Below, in pieces: positions 48,677-57,358 of a DNA stretch of 64,000 nucleotides (position 1 is the first letter of the stretch; each line of letters begins with the position of its first letter). Both the position numbers and the translations under genes were made by a program. Location of the stretch: contig NZ_SUNH01000002.1 in the NCBI RefSeq assembly GCF_005048265.1, positions 1 through 64,000 on the forward strand, in the 5' to 3' direction. This DNA comes from Paracoccus hibiscisoli (GTDB taxonomy: Bacteria > Pseudomonadota > Alphaproteobacteria > Rhodobacterales > Rhodobacteraceae). Below the pieces are notes generated by a model. It worked only from the letters and a program-made list of their open reading frames with translations. It searched no databases and had not been told where the DNA came from.

Positions 48677-49219
48677 TTATGGGTTGCGGACACTGCGCGC
48701 GCCCATCTGGGCGGTCAGCAATGCGGCCTGGCGGGGTTCGACTGCGGCGATGATCTTGGCGCCGGTCTCGGGTTTGACGCGCATCAGGATCTCGGCCGCG
48801 AAATCGGCGGGAAGGTTGGTCAGGATGGCGGCGGCCTCGGCCGGCTTCATCTGGTCGTAAAGCGCGATCAGGCGTTCGATGTCGGTGCGCACGGCCTCGG
48901 TCGACCCGTTCTGGCGGGCGGTGATGCTGCCCTGACGGGCGCGCAGCTCGGCCAGGCGTTCGCGCAGCGTGCTTTCGGCCTGCTCCAGCGCCACCTTGCG
49001 GGCGTCGATCGATTCCATGTAGCGCTCGATCCGCAGGGCGCGGTCGCGCAGCTCCTCTGCCAGGGCGACGGCCTCGGGGACGTCGCCGCACCCGTCCAGC
49101 AGATCGGCGGGCGCCGCCACGGCGGCAAAGATGCGCGACAGGTCCTGGCCCTGCCACAGCATCGCCCCCGCCGGCAGGGCGAAAAGCAGCGTCAGCGCGG
49201 GCAACAGGTGCTTAGCCAT
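48677..49219 (-). CDS. Flagellar motor chaperone MotE-like protein
   Basis: 180-aa exported protein: signal peptide (MAKHLLPALTLLFALPAGAM), a long coiled coil (LAEELRDRALRIERYMESID to RLAELRARQGS) and a C-terminal MgtE-N-like domain (LIALYDQMKPAEAAAILTNL, ADFAAEILMRVKPETGAKIIAAV). This matches the periplasmic MotE/FlbE type that stabilises MotC or stators in Rhizobiales. It lies directly before motA and overlaps the preceding gene by 8 bp. Confidence 0.82.
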   Translation of the reverse strand: MAKHLLPALTLLFALPAGAMLWQGQDLSRIFAAVAAPADLLDGCGDVPEAVALAEELRDRALRIERYMESIDARKVALEQAESTLRERLAELRARQGSITARQNGSTEAVRTDIERLIALYDQMKPAEAAAILTNLPADFAAEILMRVKPETGAKIIAAVEPRQAALLTAQMGARSVRNP

Positions 49220-49562
49220 GATTGACCTCGCGCTTGCGCAGACGGCGCGACACGCCGGAGGGTTGCGGGGCCTCGGCGGCGGCGGCCCCGATCCGCTGGC
49301 GCAGATCCCAGATGGCGCGCTCGCGGCGGGCGGTCTCGATCTCGTCGGCCAGACGTTCGCTGGCAGCCGTCGCCTCGTCGCGGGCGGCGCGGATGGCGCG
49401 CTCCAGGCGGTCGACCTCGGCGGCCATCACGGCAATCGCGCCGCCCAGACCGCTTTCGAGGTTGTTCATCTTGCGCAGGCGGCGCGCCAGGGTCAGGCAG
49501 AAGACGCCCAGCCCGACGCAGGCCACCAGCAGCAGGATCTGCATCAGTTGTTCCAGGGTCAT
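49212..49562 (-). CDS. Membrane-anchored coiled-coil protein of the flagellar operon
   Basis: 116-aa protein with an N-terminal transmembrane helix (LMQILLLVACVGLGVFCLTLA) and a cytoplasmic coiled coil (MAAEVDRLERAIRAARDEATAASERLADEIETA, in parts), ending in a basic tail (SRRLRKREV). It resembles the DUF6468-type protein found in alphaproteobacterial flagellar clusters, though I cannot confirm this. It overlaps fliL by 4 bp and motE by 8 bp. Function unknown. Confidence 0.72.
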   Translation of the reverse strand: MTLEQLMQILLLVACVGLGVFCLTLARRLRKMNNLESGLGGAIAVMAAEVDRLERAIRAARDEATAASERLADEIETARRERAIWDLRQRIGAAAAEAPQPSGVSRRLRKREVNHG

Positions 49563-50035
49563 TTGAATCGAAACTCCGTGATCAGAAGGTCCTTGACCGG
49601 CTCCTCGCCCAGGACGAAGCGGGTGCGCGTGACCAGTTCGGCGCGGATCACCTCAAGGACGCCGCGCTTGTCATAGGCCGCCGGATCGACGCCCGAGAGG
49701 AAGGTCGTGAAGGCATCCGACACCCGCGGCATCAGGTGAGTCACCTCGCCCTTGTGCGCGGTGTCGGTCTCGATCGTGGCGGACAGGACCAGAGAGCGGG
49801 ATCGTCCTCCGGGAATCACGATCTCGATCGTGGGGATGTCGATGAACTCGACGCTCATATGCTCGGTCGAGACGGGGGCCTTCTCGCCACCGGCGAACAG
49901 CCCCGAGGGCGACCAGAACCCAAGATAGCTGGACGCGAAACCGCCCCCGCCCAGCACAAGCGTCGCCACCAGTGGCACCAGCAGGCCCTTCTTGCGGGAT
50001 GCCTTTTCGGGGGCTGCTGCAACTATGTCGGTCAT
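49559..50035 (-). CDS. fliL: Flagellar basal-body-associated protein FliL
   Basis: 158-aa single-pass inner-membrane protein that encircles the stator. It has a basic cytoplasmic start (KASRKKG), one membrane helix (LLVPLVATLVLGGGGFASSYLG) and a periplasmic stomatin-like domain ending VKDLLITEFRFK, the typical FliL C-terminus. GGAG precedes the ATG. First gene of the minus-strand flagellar operon. Confidence 0.9.
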   Translation of the reverse strand: MTDIVAAAPEKASRKKGLLVPLVATLVLGGGGFASSYLGFWSPSGLFAGGEKAPVSTEHMSVEFIDIPTIEIVIPGGRSRSLVLSATIETDTAHKGEVTHLMPRVSDAFTTFLSGVDPAAYDKRGVLEVIRAELVTRTRFVLGEEPVKDLLITEFRFK

Positions 50036-50077
50036 CGTGATTCTCCGTCCTGACCAGACCGAAATATCAGCTTGCGA

Positions 50078-50093
50078 CTAACCAAATCTTAAC
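50078..50093. promoter_or_regulatory. CtrA-like box in the fliL/fliF divergent promoter
   Basis: CTAA (50078-50081), exactly seven bases, then TTAAC (50089-50093): one mismatch to TTAA-N7-TTAAC. It sits in the only AT-rich patch of the 118-base spacer between two divergent flagellar operons, where a CtrA site is expected in Rhodobacterales. Confidence 0.55.
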
Positions 50094-50153
50094 ATCGCCC
50101 ATGTCATTTCAGGGTTAGACGACCATGACGCGATGATTCGAAGGGGAACGGTT

Positions 50154-51734
50154 TTGCAAAAACTGCAGGACTACTGGAACGAGCGAAGCTCTCAACAGCG
50201 GATGATCCTGGGGGCGGCTTTCCTTGGGACCTTCCTGGTGATCGCGGGGTTCGGCTGGCTGGCCAGCCGGCCCAGCATGGCCCTGATCTATGGCGGACTG
50301 GACAGCGCGCAGGCCGGCGAGGTCATCGCCGGGATTGAGCGCGCGGGCATTCCCTACGAGGTGCGGGGCGACGCCATCTGGGTCGCCTCCGATCAGCGCG
50401 ACCGGCTGCGGATGGACCTGGCGGCGCAGGGGCTGCCTGCCGCCACCAGCACCGGCTATGAACTGCTGGACGGGATGTCGGGCTTCGGCACGACATCGCA
50501 GATGTTCGACGCCGCCTATTGGCGCGCCAAGGAGGGCGAGCTGGCCCGCACCATCCTGGCGCTGCCCAATGTCCAGACCGCCCGCGTCCACCTGGCGATC
50601 GAGACGGGGCGCGGCTATCGGCGCGATCAGAACGGCACCGCCTCGGTGACGTTGACCACGAATGGCGGGGTGATCACCCGGGATCAGGCGGCGGCGCTGA
50701 AATACCTGGTCTCCTCCGGCGTGCCCGGCATGCAGCCGGAGCGGGTCACCGTCATCGACACGCAGCGCGGCATCATCGCGGCAACCGAGGATCAGACCGG
50801 CGCCGATCGCGCCGCAGAGATGAAGCGCAACGTCGAACGCATCCTGGAGCCGCATGTCGGCGTGGGCAACGCCATCGTCGAGCTGAACCTGGACCTGCTG
50901 ACCGAAACAGAGCTGTTTACCGAACAGCGGTTCGACCCCGAGCAGAGGGCGCTGATTTCGACCGTCACCGAGGAGACCACCGATCAGAGCAACTCGACCG
51001 GGACGGGTGCGGTGACTGCCGCCTCGAACCTGCCCGACGCGCAGGAGCAGCCCGGCGACACCAGCCAGAGCAACCGCGCCGAGAACCGCAGCCAGTCCAA
51101 CTACGAGGTCAGCCGCGTGACCCGCGAGGTCCAGCGCCAGCCGGGCGCCACCCGCCGCCTGACCGTGGCCGTGCTGGTCAACGGCGTGCCGCAGGCAGGC
51201 GCCGACGGCACCACCACCCTGGCCCCCCGGTCCGAAGCCGAATTGCAGACGCTGCGCGAGCTGGTCGCCTCGGCCGTGGGCTTTGACGAGGCGCGGGGCG
51301 ACCAGCTGACGGTCAAATCCCTGCCCTTCGCCCTGCTGGGTGAGAACGGGACGCTGGCGACCCCCGGCTTCATGGACAGGCTGGCGCTGAACGATCTGGC
51401 GCGGATCGCCCTGATCGGGCTGTTCGCGATCGCCGTGATCCTGATGGTGCTGCGCCCGATGATGCGCAACCGTGCCGCCGCCCCCGCGGTCCCGGCCCTG
51501 GATACCAGCCTGCCGCCGATGCCGCCGATGATGTCGGGCCTGAACGGCTTTATCGACGACGAACCGTCTCCCGACAGCCCGCGCATCGTCCCGATCGAGT
51601 TCCCGGGCCTGGAGCAGCTGTCGCTGCCGCCCGCAGACCCCGTGGAGCGCCTGAAGGCCATGATGAAGGAGCGGCATGAGGAAAGCGTCAAGATCCTGTC
51701 CGGCTGGATCGACAACAAGGAGAAGGTGAATTGA
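50154..51734 (+). CDS. fliF: Flagellar MS-ring protein FliF
   Basis: Forms the MS ring, the base of the flagellar motor. The 526-aa protein has an N-terminal membrane helix (MILGAAFLGTFLVIAGFGWLA), ring-building domains (ALIYGGLDSAQAGEVIAGIE, PNVQTARVHLAIE), a flexible Ser/Thr/Asn-rich stretch, a second helix (ARIALIGLFAIAVILMVLRPM) and a C-terminal FliG-binding tail (VERLKAMMKERHEESVKILSGWI, in parts). I start at TTG 50154, which has AAGGGGA six bases upstream; the in-frame ATG at 50133 has none. Its end overlaps fliH. Confidence 0.95.
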   Translation: MQKLQDYWNERSSQQRMILGAAFLGTFLVIAGFGWLASRPSMALIYGGLDSAQAGEVIAGIERAGIPYEVRGDAIWVASDQRDRLRMDLAAQGLPAATSTGYELLDGMSGFGTTSQMFDAAYWRAKEGELARTILALPNVQTARVHLAIETGRGYRRDQNGTASVTLTTNGGVITRDQAAALKYLVSSGVPGMQPERVTVIDTQRGIIAATEDQTGADRAAEMKRNVERILEPHVGVGNAIVELNLDLLTETELFTEQRFDPEQRALISTVTEETTDQSNSTGTGAVTAASNLPDAQEQPGDTSQSNRAENRSQSNYEVSRVTREVQRQPGATRRLTVAVLVNGVPQAGADGTTTLAPRSEAELQTLRELVASAVGFDEARGDQLTVKSLPFALLGENGTLATPGFMDRLALNDLARIALIGLFAIAVILMVLRPMMRNRAAAPAVPALDTSLPPMPPMMSGLNGFIDDEPSPDSPRIVPIEFPGLEQLSLPPADPVERLKAMMKERHEESVKILSGWIDNKEKVN

Positions 51735-52306
51735 GCCTAGCCATGTTCAAACTGGAATCTTTCTCTAATGCGGTGGCCGCCCGCCCGGTCGAGGCGACCT
51801 TCACCCAGGCGGATCTTGACCAGGCCCATGCGGACGGGAGGGCGCAGGCCCGCGCCGAACTGGAGGATCAGCAGCTGGGCCAGCTGCAATCCAGCCTGGA
51901 GGAGATCGCCGCCAGCCTGGCGGCGGACGAGGCCCGGCGCAAGCAGTTGCGGCAGGAGGCGGTGGATGCCCTCTCACCGATCCTGCATCAGATCCTGGAC
52001 CTGATGGCGCCCCCGCTAACCTCGCGCCGCCTTGAGGAGGCGCTGCGCTCCGAGCTGACCCATCTGGCCCAACGCGCCAGCCCCGTGGGGGTCCAGATCG
52101 CATGCAGCGCGCGTCTGCGCGATATGGTTGCGCGCTGCCTGGCCGAGGCGGGCCTGCAGGGGATCGACCTGTCCGACCGCGCCGAGGACATCATCACCGT
52201 GACGCTGCAAGGCGGCCGGATCGACTTCACACCCGACAGCATCGCCGGCGACATCCGCGCGCTGATCGCGGAAATCACCCAGGAGGACAGCACATGGACG
52301 CATTGA
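51731..52306 (+). CDS. fliH: FliH-like flagellar export ATPase regulator
   Basis: 191-aa charged protein. N-terminal part is Ala/Gln-rich helix (TFTQADLDQAHADGRAQARAELE, in parts; then SSLEEIAASLAADEARRK), and the C-terminal part (ALRSELTHLAQRASPVGVQIACSARLRDMV, in parts) is like the FliH/HrpE domain that binds the export ATPase FliI. Starts with TTG in a TTGA overlap with fliF, behind AAGG; an ATG four codons on has no ribosome site. Overlaps fliN by 13 bp. Confidence 0.78.
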   Translation: MSLAMFKLESFSNAVAARPVEATFTQADLDQAHADGRAQARAELEDQQLGQLQSSLEEIAASLAADEARRKQLRQEAVDALSPILHQILDLMAPPLTSRRLEEALRSELTHLAQRASPVGVQIACSARLRDMVARCLAEAGLQGIDLSDRAEDIITVTLQGGRIDFTPDSIAGDIRALIAEITQEDSTWTH

Positions 52307-52551
52307 AGCATCTGATCGACACCGACACCATCCAGGTCGAGGTGACCATCCGCCTTGGCCGGACGCGCCAGACCGTGGCCCAGCTGTCGTCGCTGCGCCC
52401 CGACGACGTGCTGATGCTGGACCAGTCGATCGAGGACGGGGTCGAGATCTGCGTCGGCGACAAGGTCATCGCCCGCGGCGAGCTGACCGGCGACGGCACC
52501 GCCGAGGACCGGCTGTGCGTCCGCGTCCTGGGGGCGACAGAGGCATCGTGA
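52294..52551 (+). CDS. fliN: Flagellar C-ring protein FliN
   Basis: 85-aa SpoA-domain protein of the switch complex. Evidence: TIQVEVTIRLGRTRQTVAQLSSLRPDDVLMLDQ (in parts), GVEICVGDKVIARGEL and CVRVLGATEA, the compact fold typical of FliN. AGGAGG seven bases before ATG 52294 fixes the start inside the end of fliH; the longer frame is a shadow. FliM and FliG genes are not in this window. Confidence 0.93.
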   Translation: MDALKHLIDTDTIQVEVTIRLGRTRQTVAQLSSLRPDDVLMLDQSIEDGVEICVGDKVIARGELTGDGTAEDRLCVRVLGATEAS

Positions 52552-53258
52552 CGCGCATCCTGACATCGGCCCTGGTCCTGACCCTGCTGCCATCTGCGGT
52601 GATGGCGCAGGGTCTGGGCGACGCGCTTGGCGCGGGCCTGGGCGAAAACGCGGTCATGCTGGTGCTGCTGCTGACGGCGCTGTCCCTGGCGCCGGGTATC
52701 GCGATCATGGTCACCGCTTTTCCGTTCATCGTGACGGTACTGTCCATCCTGCGCCAGTCCATCGGCCTGCAGCAATCGCCGCCCAACATGCTGATCGTCA
52801 GCTTGGCGATCTTTCTGACCTGGTTCATCATGGACCCGGTCCTGCGCGAGGCATGGACGGTCGCAGGCCTGCCCCTGCAGCAAGGTCAGATCGGCATCGC
52901 CGAGGCGTTCCAGCGCGGCATCGTACCCTTCCAGGGTTTCATGGAGGCGCGCACCGACCCCGACACCCTGGCCAACCTGTCCGACATCGCCCCCGGCACC
53001 GGCCCCGAAAACCGGTTGTCGGTCCAGATCCCGTCCTTCATGCTATCCGAGATTCAGCGCGCCTTCGAGATCGGGTTCCTGATCGCCCTGCCTTTCCTGA
53101 TCATCGACCTGGTGGTGGCGGCGGTGCTGATGTCGATGGGCATGATGATGCTGCCCCCGGTGGTGGTGTCGCTGCCGTTCAAGCTGGCGTTTTTCGTCGT
53201 GGTCGACGGATGGGGCATGATCGCCGGCGCGCTGGTGCGTAACTATACCGGGGGGTGA
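52548..53258 (+). CDS. fliP: Flagellar export protein FliP
   Basis: Export-gate core subunit. The 236-aa protein has a cleavable signal peptide (ILTSALVLTLLPSAVMA), helices at VMLVLLLTALSLAPGIAIMV and MLIVSLAIFLTWFIM, the conserved FPFIVTVLSILRQSIGLQQSPPNM block (in parts), and a C-terminal pair (GFLIALPFLIIDLVVAAVLMSMGMMMLPP, in parts). GTG start at 52548 in a GTGA overlap with fliN. FliQ is absent here. Last gene before the convergent dxs. Confidence 0.96.
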   Translation: MTRILTSALVLTLLPSAVMAQGLGDALGAGLGENAVMLVLLLTALSLAPGIAIMVTAFPFIVTVLSILRQSIGLQQSPPNMLIVSLAIFLTWFIMDPVLREAWTVAGLPLQQGQIGIAEAFQRGIVPFQGFMEARTDPDTLANLSDIAPGTGPENRLSVQIPSFMLSEIQRAFEIGFLIALPFLIIDLVVAAVLMSMGMMMLPPVVVSLPFKLAFFVVVDGWGMIAGALVRNYTGG

Positions 53259-53260
53259 CC

Positions 53261-53288
53261 TCCGACCGCGCCCTCAGGCCCGGTCGGA
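53261..53288. terminator. Hairpin between fliP and dxs
   Basis: TCCGACCG (53261-53268) pairs with CGGTCGGA (53281-53288) around a 12-base GC-rich loop. It lies where two convergent genes end and overlaps the dxs stop codon (53274). There is no clear T run on either strand. Confidence 0.45.
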
Positions 53289-55199
53289 GCGGCGCGCGGC
53301 CAGATCGTCGATGCCCATGACGGACAGGACCTTTTCCTCGATATGCTGAGCGTTCAGGGCCGAGCTGTCATACATCGCCCGCGGCGCGTCATGGTCCACG
53401 AAGGCGTCCGGCAGCACCATGGACCGGAACCGCAGCCCGGTGTCAAAGGCGCCCTCCTCGGCCAGCAGATGGGCGACATGGCTGCCGAACCCGCCGACCG
53501 CGCCCTCCTCGATGGTGATCAGCGCATCGTGGTCGCGCGCCAGCGCCAGGATCAGGTCGCGGTCCAGCGGCTTGGCAAAGCGGGCATCGGCGACCGTGGG
53601 CGTGATGCCACGCGCCATCAGCGCCTCGCGGGCGGTCATGACCTCGGACAGGCGGGTGCCGAAGGACAGGATCGCGACGCCCTTGCCCTCGGCGATCATG
53701 CGGCCCTTGCCGATGGGCAGGACCTGGCCACGCTCGGGCATCTCGACCCCGGTGCCCTCGCCGCGCGGAAAGCGGAAGGCGATGGGGCCGCTGTCATGGG
53801 CCGCGGCGGTGGCGACCATATGGACCAGCTCGGCCTCGTCAGCGGCGGCCATGACCACGAAGCCGGGGAGGTTCGCCAGAAAGCCGATGTCATAGGCGCC
53901 CGAATGGGTCGGCCCGTCCTGGCCCACCAGCCCGGCGCGGTCGATGGCAAAGCGCACGGGCAACCCCTGCACCGCCACATCATGGACGATCTGGTCGTAG
54001 CCGCGCTGAAGGAAGGTCGAATAGATCGCGACGAACGGCTTCATGCCCCCCGCCGCCAGACCGGCCGCAAAGGTCACGGCATGCTGTTCGGCGATGCCCA
54101 CGTCGAAGCAGCGGCGCGGGAACCGCTGCGCGAACTGCTTCAGGCCGGTCCCATCCGGCATGGCGGCCGTAACCCCCAGAATGCGGTCGTCGCGCCCGGC
54201 CTGATCGATCAGCGCCTGCGCGAACACCGCCGTATAGCTGGGCGCGTTGGACTTCGCCTTGGCCTGCACGCCGGTGATGACGTCGAACTTGCCCGTGGCA
54301 TGGCCCTTGTCGGCGGCGGTTTCGGCGGGGGCATAGCCCTTGCCCTTTTTTGTCACCACATGGATCAGCACCGGCCCGTCGGCCCGCGCCCGCACCGTGC
54401 GCAGCAAGGGCAGCAGCTGTTCCATGTCATGGCCGTCGACCGGACCGATATAGGAAAACCCCAGCTCCTCGAACAGGGTGCCTCCGACGGTCATGCCCTT
54501 GAGCATCTCCTTGGCCCGGCGCGCGCCCTCCTGCAGGGCGTCGGGCAGCATGCCGACCGCGCCCTTTGCGACCGCCTTCAGCTCCTGAAAGGGACCGCCC
54601 GCATAAAGCCGCGTCAGATACGAGGACATCGCGCCGACCGGGGGCGCGATCGACATCTCGTTGTCGTTCAGGATCACGAACAGGCGCTTGCCCTCGTGGC
54701 CCGCATTGTTCAGCGCCTCATAGGCCATGCCCGCGCTCATGGCGCCGTCGCCGATGACCGCGATCGCGTCGCCCGGATCGCCGCCCAGCTCTCGCGCCAT
54801 CGCGAACCCCAGGGCCGCGCTGATCGAGGTCGAGGAATGTCCCGCCCCGAACGGGTCATAGGGGCTCTCGGCGCGCTTGGTAAAGCCCGCCAGACCGCCG
54901 CCCATGCGCAGGGTGCGGATGCGGTCGCGCCGCCCGGTCAGGATCTTGTGCGGATAGCACTGATGGCCCACGTCCCAGATCAGCTTGTCGCGCGGCGTGT
55001 CGAACACCGCATGCAGCGCCACGGTCAGCTCGACCACACCCAGGCCCGCGCCCAGATGGCCGCCGGTCACGCTGACGGCGCTGATCGTCTCGGCCCGCAC
55101 ATCATCGGCCAGCTGGCGCAGCTCGGCATCGGTGAGGGATTTCAGGTCGGACGGCAGGGTCACGCGGTCCAGTATCGGCGTCTTGGGTCGATCGGTCAT
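53274..55199 (-). CDS. dxs: 1-deoxy-D-xylulose-5-phosphate synthase
   Basis: Thiamine-diphosphate enzyme making DXP from pyruvate and glyceraldehyde-3-phosphate, first step of the MEP isoprenoid route. The 641-aa protein has [19 protein letters not shown], the ThDP motif [46 protein letters not shown] and [27 protein letters not shown] precedes the ATG. It lies 26 bases after ispA, the usual pairing. Confidence 0.98.
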   Translation of the reverse strand: MTDRPKTPILDRVTLPSDLKSLTDAELRQLADDVRAETISAVSVTGGHLGAGLGVVELTVALHAVFDTPRDKLIWDVGHQCYPHKILTGRRDRIRTLRMGGGLAGFTKRAESPYDPFGAGHSSTSISAALGFAMARELGGDPGDAIAVIGDGAMSAGMAYEALNNAGHEGKRLFVILNDNEMSIAPPVGAMSSYLTRLYAGGPFQELKAVAKGAVGMLPDALQEGARRAKEMLKGMTVGGTLFEELGFSYIGPVDGHDMEQLLPLLRTVRARADGPVLIHVVTKKGKGYAPAETAADKGHATGKFDVITGVQAKAKSNAPSYTAVFAQALIDQAGRDDRILGVTAAMPDGTGLKQFAQRFPRRCFDVGIAEQHAVTFAAGLAAGGMKPFVAIYSTFLQRGYDQIVHDVAVQGLPVRFAIDRAGLVGQDGPTHSGAYDIGFLANLPGFVVMAAADEAELVHMVATAAAHDSGPIAFRFPRGEGTGVEMPERGQVLPIGKGRMIAEGKGVAILSFGTRLSEVMTAREALMARGITPTVADARFAKPLDRDLILALARDHDALITIEEGAVGGFGSHVAHLLAEEGAFDTGLRFRSMVLPDAFVDHDAPRAMYDSSALNAQHIEEKVLSVMGIDDLAARRSDRA

Positions 55200-55225
55200 G
55201 GCTGGCCCTCCTCCGGGGCGGGCGT

Positions 55226-56089
55226 TCAGGTGTCGCGCTCGATAACGAAACGCGCAAGGTCGTGCAAGTTCCCGGCCCGGTCACCATATTGCGACAGCGC
55301 CTTGGTGCCGACGGTGACAAGACGCCGCGCCTCGGCCTGCGCGGGGGCCAGGCCCAGCAGCGACACGAAGGTGGCCTTGCCGGCGCCCGCATCCTTGCCG
55401 ACGCGCTTGCCGGTCACGGCCTCGTCGCCGGTCACGTCCAGGATGTCGTCGGCGATCTGAAAGGCCAGTCCCAGGGCCACGGCATAGCGGTCCAGCGCCG
55501 CGGGGTCGTCGCCCGCGATCAGCGGCCCCGCGGTCGCGGCAAATCGGATCAGCGCGCCGGTCTTGCCGCCCTGCAGTTCGGTGATCGCGGCCAGATCCAG
55601 CGGAGTGCCGGCGGTCTCGGCGGCGATGTCCAGCGCCTGCCCCCAGACCATGCCCGCCGCCCCCGACGCCTGCGCCAGCGCCGCGACCAGCCGCACCCGC
55701 CCCTCGGCCGCGCCGATGCGCGGATCGGCCAGCAGGCCAAAGGCCAGCGTCTGCAGCGCGTCGCCCGCCAGAATCGCGGTCGCCTCGGTCCAGCGCACAT
55801 GAACCGTGGGCTGCCCGCGCCTGAGGTCGTCGTCATCCATCGCGGGCAGGTCGTCATGGACCAGGCTGTAGGCATGCAGCGCCTCGACCGCCGCCGCCAC
55901 GGGCAGGGCCGCGTCGTCGGCAACCCCGTGCAGCCGGGCCGATTCCATCACCAGAAAGGCGCGCAGCCGCTTGCCGCCCTGAACGGCATAGCGCATCGCA
56001 TCGCGCAGATCGCCACCGGGCAGCGCGTCGATGGCGCGGTCCAGCTCTGCCTGGACCTGCGCCCGGACGGCGTCCAGACGATCCTGCAT
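55226..56089 (-). CDS. ispA: Polyprenyl (farnesyl/geranylgeranyl) diphosphate synthase
   Basis: Condenses IPP with allylic diphosphates. The 287-aa all-helical protein has [13 protein letters not shown], the first Asp-rich motif [32 protein letters not shown] and the second Asp-rich motif [13 protein letters not shown] followed by [12 protein letters not shown]. Chain length (farnesyl most likely) cannot be read safely. ATG 56087-56089 overlaps the xseB stop by one base; a GTG just before it is an alternative. Confidence 0.95.
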   Translation of the reverse strand: MQDRLDAVRAQVQAELDRAIDALPGGDLRDAMRYAVQGGKRLRAFLVMESARLHGVADDAALPVAAAVEALHAYSLVHDDLPAMDDDDLRRGQPTVHVRWTEATAILAGDALQTLAFGLLADPRIGAAEGRVRLVAALAQASGAAGMVWGQALDIAAETAGTPLDLAAITELQGGKTGALIRFAATAGPLIAGDDPAALDRYAVALGLAFQIADDILDVTGDEAVTGKRVGKDAGAGKATFVSLLGLAPAQAEARRLVTVGTKALSQYGDRAGNLHDLARFVIERDT

Positions 56090-56325
56090 CACAGCCCCTC
56101 GGCCGGGGTCAGTCCGGCGGGCTGGCCATTGGCGGCCAGGGTGATCTTCTCGACCCGCTCCTCGGCCTCGCGCAGGCGGGCCTCGCAATGGGCACGCAGC
56201 GCGGCGCCGCGCTCGTACAGCGCGATGGCTTCCTCCAGCGTGGCCTCTCCGGTCTCCAGCTTGCCGACCGTGGCCTCCAGCTCGCGCATGGCCTCCTCGA
56301 ACGAGAGGGTGGTGATATCGCTCAT
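56089..56325 (-). CDS. xseB: Exodeoxyribonuclease VII small subunit
   Basis: 78-aa regulatory subunit of ExoVII. Evidence: SFEEAMRELEATVGKLETGEATLEEAIALYERGAALRAHCEARL (in parts), the standard XseB coiled-coil signature with the LE..G...LEE.I..YE.G pattern. It overlaps the HDAC-like gene by 4 bp and ispA by 1 bp; xseB-ispA-dxs is a common proteobacterial order. Confidence 0.96.
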   Translation of the reverse strand: MSDITTLSFEEAMRELEATVGKLETGEATLEEAIALYERGAALRAHCEARLREAEERVEKITLAANGQPAGLTPAEGL

Positions 56326-57236
56326 TTCGCGGCCTCCATCAGCACGTCAACATGGGCCCGCACGCTGCGGCCCAGGGCCTGGAGGTCATAGCCACCTTCC
56401 AGGCAGGATACCACCGGGGCGCCGCCCGCCGCGTCAAGGATCTCGCGCGTCAGGGCGGCGTAATCCTCGTCATCCCAGTCCAACTGCGCCAGCGGATCAT
56501 CGCGATGCGCGTCGAACCCGGCCGAGATCAGCACCAGCTGCGGCGCAAGGTCGCGCATCCGCGCCAGCGCGCCGCGCCATTCCGACAGGGCCAGCGCGCC
56601 ATCCGTTCCCGGCGGCAAGGGCAGGTTCACCACCTGGCCATGCGCGCCCCGTTCGGACGCGCCCCCGGTCCCGGGCCACAGCGGCGACTGCTGGCTGGTG
56701 ATGAACAGCACCCGCGCCTCGTCCCACAGCAGATCCTGAGTGCCGTTGCCGTGATGCACATCGAAATCCAGCACCGCCACCCGATCCAGCCCGTGATGAT
56801 CCAGCGCTCGTTTCGCCGCGATGGCCACGGTGCCGAACAGGCAGAACCCCATCGACGTGGCGGTTTCGGCATGATGCCCCGGCGGGCGCATGGCGACGAA
56901 CGCGGCCCGCGCCTCACCGGCCAGCACCGCATCGACGGCCGCACAGGCCCCGCCCACGGCCCGCAGCGCCGGTTCCAGGCTGCCGGGCGACAGATGCGTG
57001 TCGGCGTCGATCTGCCGCGTGCCCGCCTGCGGCACCGCATCGCGCAGCCCCTGCAGATAGGCGGCAGGGTGACAGCGCAGGATCTCGGCGTCGGGCGTCA
57101 CGGGCGCCTCGCGCCGGTCCAGCGGCAGGCCCTCCAGCGCGGCCATTACCGCGTCAAAGCGGGCCACCTGCTCGGGGTGGCCATCGGGCGTCACATGGCG
57201 GCGCGCGCTGTCATGGGAATACAGGATCACGGTCAT
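56322..57236 (-). CDS. Histone-deacetylase-family (acetylpolyamine/acetoin-utilisation-like) amidohydrolase
   Basis: 304-aa class II HDAC-fold zinc enzyme. Motifs: YSHDSARRHVTPDGHPEQVAR (in parts), AAFVAMRPPGHHAETATSMGFC (in parts), VLDFDVHHGNGTQDLLW (zinc Asp and His), SAGFDAHRDDPLAQL and SCLEGGYDLQALG. Bacterial members remove acetyl groups from polyamines, lysine or other small amines; the substrate is unknown. Its ATG overlaps the stop of a 23-codon ORF that begins in repeat R3. First full gene of the xseB-ispA-dxs run. Confidence 0.9.
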   Translation of the reverse strand: MTVILYSHDSARRHVTPDGHPEQVARFDAVMAALEGLPLDRREAPVTPDAEILRCHPAAYLQGLRDAVPQAGTRQIDADTHLSPGSLEPALRAVGGACAAVDAVLAGEARAAFVAMRPPGHHAETATSMGFCLFGTVAIAAKRALDHHGLDRVAVLDFDVHHGNGTQDLLWDEARVLFITSQQSPLWPGTGGASERGAHGQVVNLPLPPGTDGALALSEWRGALARMRDLAPQLVLISAGFDAHRDDPLAQLDWDDEDYAALTREILDAAGGAPVVSCLEGGYDLQALGRSVRAHVDVLMEAAK

Positions 57237-57304
57237 TCATCTCCTCCGAAGCGGCAGGCTAGAAGCCCCACCCCGGATCGACAAGGCCGCAGCCTCTTCT
57301 TCAC
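57233..57304 (-). CDS. Possible 23-aa leader ORF coupled to the HDAC-like gene
   Basis: GTG inside repeat R3 opens MKKRLRPCRSGV, then GLLACRFGGDE and TGA; the stop overlaps the HDAC-like ATG in an ATGA. The last codons carry GGAGGAG, the Shine-Dalgarno of the HDAC-like gene. The arrangement is that of a translationally coupled leader, but 23 open codons could arise by chance in this GC-rich DNA. Confidence 0.3.
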   Translation of the reverse strand: MKKRLRPCRSGVGLLACRFGGDE

Positions 57305-57347
57305 GAAAATATCCCGGGGGAGTCCGCAGGACGGGGGCAGAGCCCCC
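57293..57347 (-). repeat. Dispersed GC-hairpin repeat, diverged copy (R3)
   Basis: On the minus strand: GGGGGC-TCT-GCCCCC hairpin, a 6-base insertion, then GGACTCCCCCGGGATATTT, then TCGTGAAGAAGAGG. Same orientation as the flanking genes, 12 bases after the mtaB stop and 57 bases before the HDAC-like start. Confidence 0.8.
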
Positions 57348-57358
57348 AGCAACGCCGG

